This document shows positions 34,152 to 48,111 of a DNA stretch of 64,000 bases, piece after piece. The notes under the pieces were generated by a model that did no database searches, had not been told where the DNA came from, and saw only the letters and a list, made by a program, of their open reading frames with translations. The stretch is from Apium graveolens (Eukaryota; Streptophyta; Magnoliopsida; Apiales; Apiaceae): positions 235,132,201-235,196,200 of the forward strand of contig NC_133649.1 in the NCBI RefSeq assembly GCF_009905375.1, read 5' to 3'. How positions within the stretch are numbered: position 1 is the stretch's first letter; the number at the start of each line of letters is the position of its first letter. Made by a program: the position numbers and the translations under genes.

Positions 34152-36348
34152 TGTGACGGCCTCAACCCCGGGGTCAGGAGTTGACGTCACCAACAACAAT
34201 ACTAACAATCATAATTCAGTCCAACTCATTAATAATACATAACTACGACCCCTTTTACCAAGACCTTTTCCAGGTTTAAGTATGACTTAGGTTACTCAAC
34301 TAACAAAACCCAAATTACCTTACACAATCCTGACCACTAATTTAATGCAGCAACTCAACAGACCTCATCTGGTCTGAACACAACTACCTCAGAGGAGCCT
34401 GACACGAACGGAGCTGGAACTTTGCCCTGACTACCGCGTAGGAATCTCCTACGCATCTGCAATACATATAAAATATTCTGCAAGGGTGAGCAATTGTTTG
34501 CTCAGCAGCACCACTATATGAATAACAAGTAAAACAGTTTAAAGTAAAGCAGTTATAGGAACAGAATTCATATCTTTCCAGAAACGTGTAAAACAAGTAT
34601 AAACTGGATGTCAAAACTAGCATGCTCTGTAAAACAACAACATTTGTAGTGTGTTGTGCATAAATACCAGAGAATAGTTCTAGCATGCCATTTTCATTTC
34701 CAAATCCGCTATATCAACTACTCATGCCCTTACAGGAATCACACAAAACCAAATCAGATATGTAGCGGATATGTGAAGACAGCTGATCAGGCTATCAACA
34801 CCAGACGGCTCTAACTGCCATCCCATTTACCTATTCCGGAACTCAGAGACTAGCTAGGTCTCTGACCTGCTGGACTAATCAGTGTTATAGTGCGCGCAAC
34901 CGAATTAGCCTCTTACGCCACCTCAATAGGCCTACTTTGGCCCCAATGTATCCCATATCTGACCGTTTTATCCAGTTTTCAAAACACTTGTACCCATCTC
35001 ATTTTCAAAATCATTTATTTAACCAGGACACATATAAAATCCATTTCACAAATCATTCCATTCGAGATAGGTACCTTTCGAAGTTACTTCTCCCCAAAAC
35101 AGACTGAAAACAGTGATTTATAACTACAGGGGATACGTAACTTAAAACATTTCTATTCCATTACGAGAATAAAACAATTAGCTATTCATATGCACTGAAC
35201 CATAAAAGAATGGTCAGGGGTACTTGCCTTGCAGAGCTTTACGACTATCTCTGATTTACCTTGAACTAACTTGGACAATCGGTTTTATCGCCTTACTATC
35301 AGACTATCCTGGATCCGACTTCAACGCCCAGGTCCTTCGCTTAGGAACCTCGCTGCGCTTGTCGACTGATCACTAGATTATCTTTAGTTCGATATCACTT
35401 CTTGAGTCCTTTGATTAATACCTACAGAGCCGAAATACCCTAGTTAGACGTCTAGGTATGCTTGACATATCCTCGATACCAATTCTACCCAACGATAACG
35501 ATTCCCGACTCGTAATTATATATATTATAATAACACACACCACAATTAGGGTTTACATTCTCAAAAATCGGTTCGGTGCTCATTTTTCAGAAAATACGTA
35601 TATTCGTCGTTTATGAAATTAGGGTTCTTGGTTTTGGCAAAATATTTCATCACAACATACAATCAGATTTTGTATAAAGCATATATATATGTTTATATAT
35701 ACTCATTCGACAGCCGATAATTACTGGATACGCTCCCATATTTCCCTAGTTTGATTCTTCGGAAATCGGGCAGCACCTCCTTTAATTATCGGACTAACCC
35801 GTCGAACAATTCGACGTCAAACCAATTCTCAACAACTATAACGACAACCTAATCACAATCCAATTGCACAAATCCCAATCACCAATTCATACCAGTAATA
35901 TCATTCGAAATTCATAAATTCTATATTTACAAATTATTATTCGTATTTTTATATTTTTAATTTGTAGGACTCAGAACAACGTCATCACTGTCCACCGTCC
36001 GCTCGTACAAAGTCATCGTGGATGGCGACAAAATTTCGCGGGTACCCGATTAATTCTCGGGTTTCCAACGCGAAATTCCGTCAATTATTCGAAATATTTT
36101 CCGCACAAAATTTTTATATTTTATCTCACATAACCCAATCAAGTAAATTCCTACAGAAAATCAGTAAGATAATTAAAATGAAATCATCAACACGCGCGTA
36201 TGCACGCGCCCAAAACACAGGGCCGTAATTCATGGCCGGAAAACACAGAAACAAAAATCATATACACAAGAATCCATCATCCAGAGTCACGGAATCAATT
36301 CGCACAACACAAAACATATAACAGGAACGCAATTGAACACACGCACAG
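34152..36348 (-). repeat. 3' LTR of C, first part
   Basis: Plus strand begins TGTGACGGCCTCAACCCC. Matches 55904-58083 and is cut by D after CACAG. Frames inside (34384-34686 minus, 34890-35123 plus) recur in the other LTR and are by-products of duplication. Confidence 0.93.
36344..36348. repeat. Target-site duplication CACAG of D (left copy)
   Basis: CACAG before D, repeated at 50063-50067. The empty site is seen in C's other LTR near 58079-58087 (CGCACAGGCAGCACG). Confidence 0.95.
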
Positions 36349-38442
36349 TGTAATAACCCCAATTTTTGGGAAATTTTTGAAACCCTTATGAATAGTGTTT
36401 TTGCTGAATGAGAAAACTTTTCATGCCACACTATGTAGGGGTTCTGATATGGATATTCTGAGATTTTATTAGTACTTTATATGGGATATAAGTGTATGTA
36501 AAGATCGTCAGAATCCAAATCCGAACACTTTGATTTTTCCCGGAAATACACTAGATACGGAAAGATTTGAGAAAAAGGTAACAGGATAAAAAGGATTTAA
36601 ATAAAAGGATTATAGGAGAGGATCATAAAAGGAATATAATATATTGAGAAAGGTTAAGGGAACCTAAGTAATAAGATCCCGGGTATGATCCCTCAAACGA
36701 TAAACGAAAACGAAAGTTAAGCGAACCGTATAACAGATCAGCGGTCATTAGGCAAACGATTAGGAAGTTAATCAAAGGGATTAGTGGGAATGATGTCATC
36801 CAACCAATAGAAAGAGGACAAGGAAGGGAGGATGACATCATGAGGATGACATAGGCATGACAAGAAAGGAAGGAGATGTGGTGACTTTTTAACCACACAA
36901 AACCAAGGGCAACTAGGTAATTCACTAAAGCAAACAACAAAAATCAACCAACCAAAAGCAAATCAAGCCAAAACACAAAAATCTCTCTTCTTCTTCTTCA
37001 TGCTCTCGGGTTTTTTCTTAAGAAATGGGAAGTCCAAGCTCCTCCACTTACTATTTAGCAAGGTAATTATCTAAGCTTCCCCATGGATAGTTACATACTT
37101 CCTATAAGTTTAAGCTTCTAATTCCAAGCCAATCTTTTTCTATAAATCATGAAACAAGATGGTGAATAGTGTTTTCAAGAACTAAAATTGTGTTCTTGAA
37201 GTTTTGTTTAGATTAAGCTTGGATAAGGGCTTTAAAGGTGATTCCAAGCCATTCTCTTGATTTCCCACTCTCCAAGGAAGGTATAAACTTCAAACCCTAG
37301 CTTTAGTTTTGAGTAATTAGGATTGAATGTGTTTGATATAGCATATGTGAAGCATGATGCTTGATTGGTTGAAGTTTGGTTGAGTTTGTAGAGATTAGTT
37401 GGTTTTGTTGCATTGTTGGAGTTGTAAATCTTCGTAATTAGTTAAAGAACCTAAGTAAAGCTTTTAGTTCATGTGAGGAATAAGTATAAATGGTTAATGT
37501 GGATTTGTTGGGGCTGTTATGATGTGGTTTGGAGGGATATTGGTTGTATGATTGATTTGGGGTTGATTTGTGGTTGGTATTGAATGGTTTAAAGTTTGGG
37601 AAATCGCGTAAACATAGCCGTCGTAACGTCCGATTTCCTGTAGACTGTTTTTGTGCATAACATTAGGACCCGAGAACCCCCTGCTAGATTATGACCACTG
37701 CCATGTTTAGATAGCTCATGTTACGAGCTTTGTTTTGATATGTAGTTCGTTCGATTCCGATGCACGGTTTAGGAGAAACGACCGTTTCAAGTAACGGCGT
37801 TTCGCGAACGAAACTTTTCCCCTCGCCTTACTTTGAAACATAGGTTAAAGACCAAAAAGGGTTAATTAATGTATGAAACATTTATGGTAAGTGTTTTAGG
37901 CAGTTGGTAAGACACTCGCGAAGGAATCGCTTTAAAACTCGTAAAGGTTAAATTATTAAAAATGGTGGAGCCGAGGATACCCGAGTGACTTAAGCAAATC
38001 AGTGAGCGCAAAACAAGCGTTAGAGTCTAAGTTAGTTAAAGTATAGATTTACAAGTGATTTTGGTTTAATTCCAACTTACTTGTTGTTTATAGGTTACCA
38101 GACTCGTCCCGAGCCTTTTATCACCCCAAGTCGCTCAGGCAAGTATTCTATCCGTTATACTGTTGTTGTGATGTATACATTTGTATATGCATGATCTTGC
38201 GATAAATGCATATTGGTTAATTAGCAAATGTTGCGATATATTGAAGCATGCTGATATGGTATATATATATGCATGCCTGTCTCATATTCTTGAGTTATAT
38301 ATCTGTTGGTTCAGTTGATAATACCTATGCTAGAGGATAGCGGTAACTTGCATATACCCTTAGTATAGGGACCCAAAGGTGAAAATATTTTCTAAAACCG
38401 GGAGTCGAGGATCCCGAGTAGATTTTGTATATATGGATATGG

Positions 38443-38476
<34 letters not shown>

Positions 38477-40427
38477 ATGGTTATAGTTTTCCAAACTATT
38501 AATCGAATAAGGTTTATTCGATAACTTTAACTTTATTTAATTATTGAATATTATTTCGAATATTATTCGAAGGCGTATGACTCCTTTTATTTATTTATCT
38601 GAATATTATTTGAATATTCATTCGAGGGCTTATGACTCAGTTTATATTATTTAATAAATATTATTTGAATATTCATTTGAGGATCTATGACTCCGATTAT
38701 TTGCTGAGGTATATTCTTTATTTTATTAAAGAATAAGGTGTCAATAATCAAACTTATTTTCGATTATTCAAATAAAGATAGTACTTTCATATAAGTATAT
38801 CTTTGGTTATTTAATACTCGTTTCAAGTATAAGTTTTAATACTTCTACTTCAATTATTTTTATAAAAATTATTCTTTATGGGAATATTATTTAAATATTA
38901 ATATTCAGTCATTTTCTAAATATTCTGGGGACTGATTTACTTCATTAAATCAGTTTTACTCCAAACACTCTTTAAAGTGTTTTCGAGTCTTTAAAATGAT
39001 TTTCAAAAGTTAGAGCGGATCCCAAAACTATTTTTATATTTAAGATCTTCCTTTTAAAAAGGGGATTTAAATACTCGCTCAAAACATGGGGGATCCGGCT
39101 CGGTGGTGTGTTTTATATTCGCAACAAGGTTGCTGTCTTGGTAAAAGAGTTTTTGATTACTTACCCAATATTCGGGAAGTAAAATTCTTGGAACAAGTTA
39201 ATCCATTAATAGGCATCGCCTGGGAAATATCGGTGAGTTTTCCTTTCCAACTAGATACGACTTCTTGGTGGAGCCGTATCAACAAGTTTCTACTTGGGGA
39301 AAGGGGGAAACGAGCTTTACGTTTCAGAGTCATGGATTTCATCTGAACTAGGAGTGGCGTAAGTGGTCGAGTAGCGCCGGCCCAGCCTTATTATATTGGC
39401 CCAAATGGCCTGGAAGTTCCGCTAAGGCGGTCAATTCCCTAGGAGTTCAGTGTTTGGTTGACAAGTAAATCCGACAGGTTCTCCTCTACATGTAGAAAAT
39501 GGTGGGGTTGTACTACTACGACTGATCATCGTAAGTGGTCTTCCTGGCGCGGTAAACTCCCGTAATGAGTTCATCATCCATTTGGATAATTCTGCAACAC
39601 TACCCGTAGCATTTCGATTGAAAGGCTACTAATGGGTGGTTGTCGAAGCATTGACAGGGTCAAACATTTTTACTGGTGTATCCATTGAATGAAGTATCTC
39701 GTAACTTCATCTCTTTTCAAAATATTTCAAAGATCAAATATTTTCAAGTTTTATTTGTGGTCTCATCTATGGGATGACCTCATGAATCTTATTATACTTT
39801 GAACAGTGGTAGTTCAAGTAGCTTTATAAATGATATAAGTATAGTGAAGTATTTGGTAACTTCATCCCTTGTTTCTACTTATATCTAGTAAGTAATTATC
39901 TTACTCGTGATAAAAGATTCTAGTAAGTATCCATTTAGATACTTATATTATTGTTATCACTACATATTATCTTGCGAGCTGTAAGGCTCACTCTTGCTTT
40001 ATTTCTTCATCACACAACAACAGTTAGGAAAGATGGCCAGACTCCAGCAGACCCAGCGCAAGCGCGTGGGAAGCATCCCGCGTCTTCCCGATGATGTTGT
40101 GGCTGCTATAGCTGCAGAGGTAGATCTATTGGTAGATCAGGCATTCTATTTTTGAGAATCAAATTATGTATAATTATAACTTGTGGCAGATAATGGCAAT
40201 TAACTGTAAATTTATCAAGTAATCATTTTGGGTTGTAATAACTTTTAAATTGTGGATTCAAAGACTTGTACTTATTTAAATTTCATCTCTGAGACTATAA
40301 CGGGTTGTGGTGTGTGTTAGTGTGGGGTCACAGCATAAGGTTATTATTATTAATTAAGTGAAGTGATATTGTGGAAAGAAAGACCGTGACGACCCGGATC
40401 CCCGACCCCGGATCTGGGGGTGTTACA
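36349..40427 (+). repeat. 5' LTR of D
   Basis: Starts TGTAATAACCCC, ends GGGTGTTACA; 4079 bases. Contains a TA microsatellite (about 38440-38480) that differs in length from the 3' copy. Its frames (86 aa at 39086-39346; 105 aa on minus at 36623-36940) recur in the other LTR and have no recognisable domain. Confidence 0.95.
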
Positions 40428-40431
40428 GAAA

Positions 40432-40443
40432 TGGTATCAGAGC
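40432..40443 (+). other. Primer-binding site of D
   Basis: TGGTATCAGAGC, four bases after the LTR end. Confidence 0.9.
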
Positions 40444-40890
40444 TAACCGTTATAAACCTCAGAGATGATGGGACGTTAAGATAATAAGTTCACTAAGATA
40501 ATAAGAACTCTTGCCAAGTTCATAGTCGGACTACCTAACGTAGTACTGACAGTTAAAACCCTTATGGGAACCCTTATAAATTTCGTAATAGGAGCGTAGT
40601 TCGTTATCGTATATGGTAGCGGGACTCCGAACCCTGAGGTTGAGGAGCAACAGCGCGATGATGTTTTATTAATAATTGGAGATCGGATTGTGGATCCGAT
40701 AGAGTGTCCTAATGCAGGACCGGATGATGTTGATATTGAGGATGTAGCGGTTGAGGATGTTGTCCTAGAAGGGATAGTTGTTGAGAAGGATCCCATGGAG
40801 GATCCTGACAAGAATGAATAAAGGACCACTGATGAATTGATGACCATGGTTAGGTCGACTACCAGAGGTAGGATTGGTCGGTCACTACCA
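40444..40890 (+). other. Leader of D with acidic coding trace
   Basis: After a short leader, one frame at about 40620-40820 encodes an Asp/Glu-rich stretch (GPDDVDIEDVAVEDVV) that could be the N-terminal part of a chromoviral gag. It has no further identifiable domain. Confidence 0.35.
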
Positions 40891-40892
40891 GA

Positions 40893-41700
40893 GGTTCGTT
40901 CAAGTTTGTAAAGACAGTAGCCCCGTTAACGCGGCTTACTCATAAGACTGAGAAGTTCGAATAGGCAGAGAAATGCGAGAACAACTTTTAAGAACTGAAG
41001 CAAAGGTTGGTGACGGCCCCTATGTTGGCGTTGCCGGGGGGAAAAAGGAGATTTTGTGATTTGTAAGTGACGCTTCGCATAAGGAATTAGGGTGCTTCTT
41101 ATATAGCACAGCAAGATAATCGCGTCTGCGTCAAGACAATTAAGGGAATTTAAAATTCGATATCCCCACCCATGAGCTTGGGCTCGTGGCAATAGTTTTG
41201 TCCTAAAGATTTGAGGCACTACTTGTATGGAGAGAAGTGTGAGATTCACAAACCATAGGAGCTCTAGTACATTCTTACGTAGAAAGAGCTCAACATACGC
41301 CAGAGGAGGCGGTTAGAGCTAATCAAGAATTATGATTGGGAGATTCTTTATCCTTCGGGGAAAGCCAATATGGTGGCTGATGCCCTTAGTAAAAAGGAGA
41401 GACTCAAGATGATAATGTCTTTTGGAGAGTTTATAAGAGATTTTGAGAAAATGGAAATAGTAGTGAAGGTAACCGGAGCCGGTACCGAAAAGCGGTTTGA
41501 GATAGCAATACAACCCGAATTATTGGAAAAGAACATATTGTGCCAGTAAAAGTGATGAATGAAGGCAGAGAGCCAACAAATAGATATGAGATTAATACCG
41601 AGAGAGATGATAAGGGAATAATGAGGTATTCCTATAGAATTTGGGTTCCAAATGTTTAAGAGCGTAAGGATGAGAACTTAGATGAGAGCCATAGTTTGAG
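40893..41700 (+). pseudogene. Misplaced RNase H-integrase fragment of D
   Basis: Reads FVKTVAPLTRLTHKTEKFE, KQRLVTAPMLALPGGK, VSDASHKELGCFLY (RNase H Asp), FDIPTHELGLVAIVLS, then in another frame LELIKNYDWEILYPSGKANM and VADALSKKERL, the end of RNase H. It ends with RIWVPNV and LDESHSL, the start of the integrase zinc region, near 41695. In a normal chromovirus this segment lies after RT, yet here it precedes gag (41950). The interior of D has therefore been rearranged, probably by template switching. Confidence 0.7.
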
Positions 41701-41939
41701 GAATAAGATTTAGAGCAAACCCTGAACGTGATAGTCAGGGAGGTCGCCATCAAGATAGAAGGAACCCATGACATGATGGAGTGGAAAATGAGGATTTTAA
41801 ATTAAAAGATGACCCCAATTATGGGGAGTAGGATGAAACATTTCATACTAAGGAAACAGAAAGTCGAGTAAGGAAAGGAGACCCGAGACGGTACTCATAT
41901 ACGGCAATTCATGGACCTGTCTAGACAGAACTTAGACTA

Positions 41940-42240
41940 TTATCCCCAACCACCACCTTGAGGAAACAATGCGATAGGAAATTCTTTCAGGACATTTAAG
42001 TCTCTAAGCTCTCAGAGTTCCAAGGAACAAGCTGACCCAGTCGAGGCAGGAGCCTGGCTAAAGGAAATATAGGAATCATTTGAGATTCTAAATGATTGAC
42101 GAATCACAAAAGACTGTTTTTATCACTTACCCTCCTAAGAGAGAGACCACCCGCCGGTAAAAGGCCAAGGAAGGCACGGAGCAAGAGATTATAATAAACT
42201 GATTTAAGTTCAGTCAATTGTTTTCGGGAAAGTAATTCCC
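41940..42240 (+). pseudogene. gag core remnant of D
   Basis: Reads SFRTFKSLSSQSSKEQADPV and EAGAWLKEI, then SFEILND, KDCFYHLPS: the start of a chromoviral capsid domain (usual FKGTADPVEARAWLKEMEKSFEIL). Stops interrupt it at three places and the C-terminal half with zinc knuckle is not seen. Confidence 0.6.
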
Positions 42241-42989
42241 AAAGATAAGGAGATAGTGTAAAAGCTTTAGAGCCAGAACAAAGGCAGACGAGTATGATAA
42301 ATTATGAATCTAAGTTGTAAAAGTTATCAAGATTCGTTCTGAGGACACGAATCCAGAATGACGGGATGTTTGAAATCAATGCTTATGTTGTGTTGGTTCA
42401 TGAAATAACGATAAGAGAAAGGAATATAAAGGCAAGAGAGTTTGAGGAATGATAAGGGAGTTGGGTATGAGGAAACCCTAAAGACTCGTAGCAATAGAAA
42501 TAGAAAAGTATGCATTCGTCAGGATGAGGGTGATTCACCATAAGTTAAAATTGATGGTTGAGGGCATAAGAGATACATATAGTTTATCCCCTGTAAGTTG
42601 GGAGGATTCGAGGAAACCTTGAGATAATTCGAAGGATAAATAATGAGACGCGGATAGACTAAGGGGATAAGGAAGTAAGAAATTAGGAAAAATTGGATGA
42701 AGGAAGTGACCTTCAAGAAGGAAATGTAAGACCGGTGGCTTGATACCCAGAAAGGGAGACGCCAGGTATGAAAGATATCCCAACATTGAGGTGACTGTTG
42801 AGATAAACAACAGAAGTAAATAAGGAATTATTAAGAAGAAGTTCACGTTGAACACGACCAATATCTTCCAGAACATCCTTGTTATCATTACCAAATTAGG
42901 CAAGACAAGCGGATAACCGTTGTTATCTTTTGGAGGCCATATGGATTGACCTCAATTTGAATAAGGATGCTATTATGAAGTTAGGTATA

Positions 42990-43510
42990 GACTATCGAGG
43001 TGGGAATGATGAATATGATAATCTATCAAGGAAATATGACTTGATTTATTCGTGGAAGGATGCAGGTACCTTTTAAAGGTGGAATTAAGGATAGAACATT
43101 GGTAACTTAAAATGAATCCTAGGGGACTGCATAAAGGTTGGCATGTCACCCTTAATAGGGACAGTATGAGTTTTGACAGTATGATTGGGAAAGGGTTAAG
43201 GTAACAACAACCTTTAAGAATCAGTGGAGAAATTTTGCAGAAGTATATAGACAATGGTTCTACTATTAGTAAATGGTATTGTGATATGCCCTGTATCTAG
43301 GGAATACAGGAGGAACGATTGAAGGATAACCTTAGAGGTTTTATAAGGAAAAAGGTAATATTCAAAATTCTCAAGAATAGAAATATGGATAAAAGAAATA
43401 TGACGTAATTATAATGATGCCAAGTGGGGCACGTGTTAAACCACGAGAAAGTATGGATCGAACCAGTAATGGTCGAAATTGTTCAGGGCAATTAGGACTT
43501 AAGATAAAAA
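42990..43510 (+). pseudogene. RT remnant of D
   Basis: The palm box reads KYIDNGSTISKW at about 43241-43276, where a chromovirus has FIDDILIYSK; the second Asp is Asn. Then EERLKDNLRGFIRKKVIFKI and VGHVLNHEKVWIEPVMVEIV match the thumb region. Upstream palm motifs are not readable. Inactive. Confidence 0.5.
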
Positions 43511-45225
43511 AAAATGTTCTAAGTATGATTGAGAGTCAGTCTTGACAGTGATTAACCTCTAAAGAATGAGGCAATAACTTATGGAAAAATGGTGATATTT
43601 TTTTTTCCATCTGATTTTAAGGAAAACATCTTCACTCAAGCAGTGATCGGAAATAAGGTAGAAAATTTATTTGGAGGTGGTTAAAATGACATTGACTATA
43701 AGGAAATTTTAATATCAGGAAAGGCCAAAGAGGTGGCCGACACTTTAAAGGTAAGAGGATAATTATAGGCGCTTGTGCCAGAGGAATACAGTGATGATGG
43801 TTAAAACTGTGAAGGTTGTATTATGGTTTGGAAGATTGACATTCCTTCTGATGACTGTGCAATACCCAACCGTAATAGTAGTTGGTAAAGGTTTAATTCG
43901 TGTAATCGCCATGAACGGGCTATCTATCTTAGAAGGTCCTATCTTGAGAATAATCCAGGACCATGTTTCAAAAAGGACTAGATGAACCCTTGAGTTAATT
44001 CTTCTATTTAGGGCGTATGATTAAGAATGGTATTAACCTGCTATCGTTGCTTTGATTGAAACTCTTCTGCACTTTTATCTGCTTCATGTCATGAAAGTAC
44101 ATCAGAGTTTGGAGTGTTCTTCATGAATTGTGATTGGTGATTATGTTACCTCCTTAGAAGAATTCGATACGATATGTATGGACTCCGTATGGTTAGCTAT
44201 TAAGACTTCAAGGAAAATGAATGACTACAGTAGGTCAGTGGTGGACCATAGTAAGGCAGCAATGATTCTGCGAGTATTGAGCTGATTACAACCGTGAGAG
44301 TTGTATTGGAATGGGTGTTGAGATTGAGTACCCTTAATCGGGTCGTGGTAGTGTATAAGTTATCATTGATAGACTAATTAAGTAGAGTATCTACCTAGTG
44401 AATAATTATTCTTTCTTATCAATAGAGAGTCGTATTATTATACGAGGAAGGTTGCGGTGCAAGCATAGAATTCTAGTAACGATGATGTATAGAATGAGAT
44501 CCCAGATTCGATTTTCGATGTCGAGGGAGTTTCAAAGGTGATTGTGTATAAGCTCGAGAAAGAGCATGGGTCCATAGAATGATGGACGGAATGGCAAAAA
44601 TATTTAGGCATGTGAAATGCGATGCTATAATACTTGATGTTGATATAAATACATATATGTTTTGTTCTCCTATGACAAACCTCTATAGTTCAGAGGTAGG
44701 TTCCAAGCCAGATATTTTATGGCAGTATATTTTTTTTTCAAATATATACAATTCTCTTCAATTCGTTCTTTTCTCTTCTTTTCATTTTATGTAAGCTGAG
44801 AAGAACAACCCTTCCAGAAAGGGGAGGTATTGCCGAATGACTATCTATCTGTGTGATAGAAGCCTAGTAGGATACCAGCTATTGTTTAATTGCTTGTCAA
44901 GTACTAAAGGCTTGCCACCTTCTGTACTAACTATGCGATATAACAAGTGTTCATGATCTTAGTGATCTCTCAACAAATTCCTTTACTTCTATTTGATTGA
45001 TCAAATTTTGGAAAATAGAAACAATTGAAAAAGGAGTAATAAAGTGGTGGTAGTATGCGGAATGGGAACACATTCGTGATACTAAGGTTGACGTGGTTAT
45101 TAAAAGGTTATAGAACGCTAACGAGCAAAAGTATAACCAGTATAATATTAGGAACGGAAGATAGTAGCGACTACGAACTGGGAAAAAGGATGGGTAGTGA
45201 GAAGCAGAAGCTATAATGATTAGAA
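43511..45225 (+). other. Unreadable pol interval of D
   Basis: About 1.7 kb where RNase H and integrase core should be. I recognise no catalytic motif. Short open frames at 43773-43985 and 44579-44794 have no family features. Confidence 0.5.
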
Positions 45226-45229
45226 GCTA

Positions 45230-45960
45230 TGATGAGAGTCTGTGTAATAGACTTGAAAGAATTTGGAATGATCACTTAATTCGGATTGAGTTATCTTACG
45301 ACAATAGATCATATGTCATTATCGAGATGTCGCCTTATGAGATCCTTGAGGGAAGACAATGTCGATCTCCCTTATGTTAGGATGAAGTTGTAGAGCGCAA
45401 GATGCTCGGACCCGCAGTAGTCCAAAGGACCAAGGATATGATAGATCTAATCAGAGGACGGCTGGTAGTAGCCCAAGATGGACATGATAAGTATGTTGAT
45501 TTGACACGAAAGGATAAAGAGTATGAAATAGGGGACCTAGTAATGTTATAGGTATCCCTTGGAAATGATTGATGAGGTTCGGAAAGAAAGGAAAGCTAAG
45601 TCTACAATTGGTTGGACCCTTGGATATATTAAGACGTTTGGGAAGTTAGCATATGAGCTAGCCCTAACCCCGAACATGTAGCAGGTCGTAACGTGTTTCA
45701 CGTATCAATGTTAAGGAAGTGTAATTCAGATGCCAGATAAATAGAGGCATATGAGCGCATAGATATGCAACCCGACGTAACCGATATGGAGCAACCAGGA
45801 AGGGTTATAGAGTGAAAAAGGAACAAGTGCTTAGGGGAAGGATTATCAAACTAGGCAGAGTTTGGTGGCAGGACCACAATGTGGGAAAATTAACTTGAGA
45901 GTTAGAAAGTGCAATATTAAGAAGGTATCCCTATTCATTTCTATCTGATTCCGGGACGGA
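45230..45960 (+). pseudogene. Integrase C-terminus and chromodomain trace of D
   Basis: Reads YVIIEMSPYEILEGRQCRSP, DEVVERKMLGPAVVQRTKDM and KDKEYEIGDLVML, the integrase tail; then NVFHVSMLRKC and EAYERIDMQPDVTDMEQPG. A last trace, ENLTWELES-like with a stop inside and RRYPYSF-like in another frame, is the end of a Tekay-type chromodomain. Ends just before the purine tract. Confidence 0.65.
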
Positions 45961-45968
45961 ATCCTTTT

Positions 45969-45981
45969 AAGGAGGGGAGAC
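45969..45981 (+). other. Polypurine tract of D
   Basis: AAGGAGGGGAGAC immediately before the 3' LTR at 45982. Confidence 0.8.
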
Positions 45982-48075
45982 TGTAATAACCCCAATTTTT
46001 GGGAAATTTTTGAAACCCTTATGAATAGTGTTTTTGCTGAATGAGAAAACTTTTCATGCCACACTATGTAGGGGTTCTGATATGGATATTCTGAGATTTT
46101 ATTAGTACTTTATATGGGATATAAGTGTATGTAAAGATCGTCAGAATCCAAATCCGAACACTTTGATTTTTCCCGGAAATACACTAGATACGGAAAGATT
46201 TGAGAAAAAGGTAACAGGATAAAAAGGATTTAAATAAAAGGATTATAGGAGAGGATCATAAAAGGAATATAATATATTGAGAAAGGTTAAGGGAACCTAA
46301 GTAATAAGATCCCGGGTATGATCCCTTAAACGATAAACGAAAACGAAAGTTAAGCGAACCGTATAACAGATCAGCGGTCATTAGGCAAACGATTAGGAAG
46401 TTAATCAAAGGGATTAGTGGGAATGATGTCATCCAACCAATAGAAAGAGGACAAGGAAGGGAGGATGACATCATGAGGATGACATAGGCATGACAAGAAA
46501 GGAAGGAGATGTGGTGACTTTTTAACCACACAAAACCAAGGGCAACTAGGTAATTCACTAAAGCAAACAACAAAAATCAACCAACCAAAAGCAAATCAAG
46601 CCAAAACACAAAAATCTCTCTTCTTCTTCTTCATGCTCTCGGGTTTTTTCTTAAGAAATGGGAAGTCCAAGCTCCTCCACTTACTATTTAGCAAGGTAAT
46701 TATCTAAGCTTCCCCATGGATAGTTACATACTTCCTATAAGTTTAAGCTTCTAATTCCAAGCCAATCTTTTTCTATAAATCATGAAAGAAGATGGTGAAT
46801 AGTGTTTTCAAGAACTAAAATTGTGTTCTTGAAGTTTTGTTTAGATTAAGCTTGGATAAGGGCTTTAAAGGTGATTCCAAGCCATTCTCTTGATTCCCCA
46901 CTCTCCAAGGAAGGTATAAACTTCAAACCCTAGCTTTAGTTTTGAGTAATTAGGATTGAATGTGTTTGATATAGCATATGTGAAGCATGATGCTTGATTG
47001 GTTGAAGTTTGGTTGAGTTTGTAGAGATTAGTTGGTTTTGTTGCATTGTTGGAGTTGTAAATCTTGGTAATTAGTTAAAGAACCTAAGTAAAGCTTTTAG
47101 TTCATGTGAGGAATAAGTATAAATGGTTAATGTGGATTTGTTGGGGCTGTTATGATGTGGTTTGGAGGGATATTGGTTGTATGATTGATTTGGGGTTGAT
47201 TTGTGGTTGGTATTGAATGGTTTAAAGTTTGGGAAATCGCGTAAACATAGCCGTCGTAACGTCCGATTTCCTGTAGACTGTTTTTGTGCATAACATTAGG
47301 ACCCGAGAACCCCCTGCTAGATTATGACCACTGCCATGTTTAGATAGCTCATGTTACGAGCTTTGTTTTGATATGTAGTTCGTTCGATTCCGATGCACGG
47401 TTTAGGAGAAACGACCGTTTCAAGTAACGGCGTTTCGCGAACGAAACTTTTCCCCTCGCCTTACTTTGAAACATAGGTTAAAGACCAAAAAGGGTTAATT
47501 AATGTATGAAACATTTATGGTAAGTGTTTTAGGCAGTTGGTAAGACACTCGCGAAGGAATCGCTTTAAAACTCGTAAAGGTTAAATTATTAAAAATGGTG
47601 GAGCCGAGGATACCCGAGTGACTTAAGCAAATCAGTGAGCGCAAAACAAGCGTTAGAGTCTAAGTTAGTTAAAGTATAGATTTACAAGTGATTTTGGTTT
47701 AATTCCAACTTACTTGTTGTTTATAGGTTACCAGACTCGTCCCGAGCCTTTTATCACCCCAAGTCGCTCAGGCAAGTATTCTATCCGTTATACTGTTGTT
47801 GTGATGTATACATTTGTATATGCATGATCTTGCGATAAATGCATATTGGTTAATTAGCAAATGTTGCGATATATTGAAGCATGCTGATATGGTATATATA
47901 TATGCATGCCTGTCTCATATTCTTGAGTTATATATCTGTTGGTTCAGTTGATAATACCTATGCTAGAGGATAGCGGTAACTTGCATATACCCTTAGTATA
48001 GGGACCCAAAGGTGAAAATATTTTCTAAAACCGGGAGTCGAGGATCCCGAGTAGATTTTGTATATATGGATATGG

Positions 48076-48111
<36 letters not shown>

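Noticed and set aside
36623..36940. 105-residue minus frame in the D LTR, repeated at 46256-46573
   Set aside because: Same duplication argument; hydrophobic-looking composition arises from AT-rich antisense DNA.
38440..38480. TA runs (also 48076-48112, 60309-60328) as replication origin or matrix attachment
   Set aside because: Simple dinucleotide runs inside LTRs; length differs between LTR copies as for any microsatellite.
39086..39346. 86-residue frame in the D LTR, repeated at 48721-48981
   Set aside because: It recurs only because LTRs are copies of one another and the insertion is young. No recognisable domain, and differences between copies show no bias toward silent sites that I can see.
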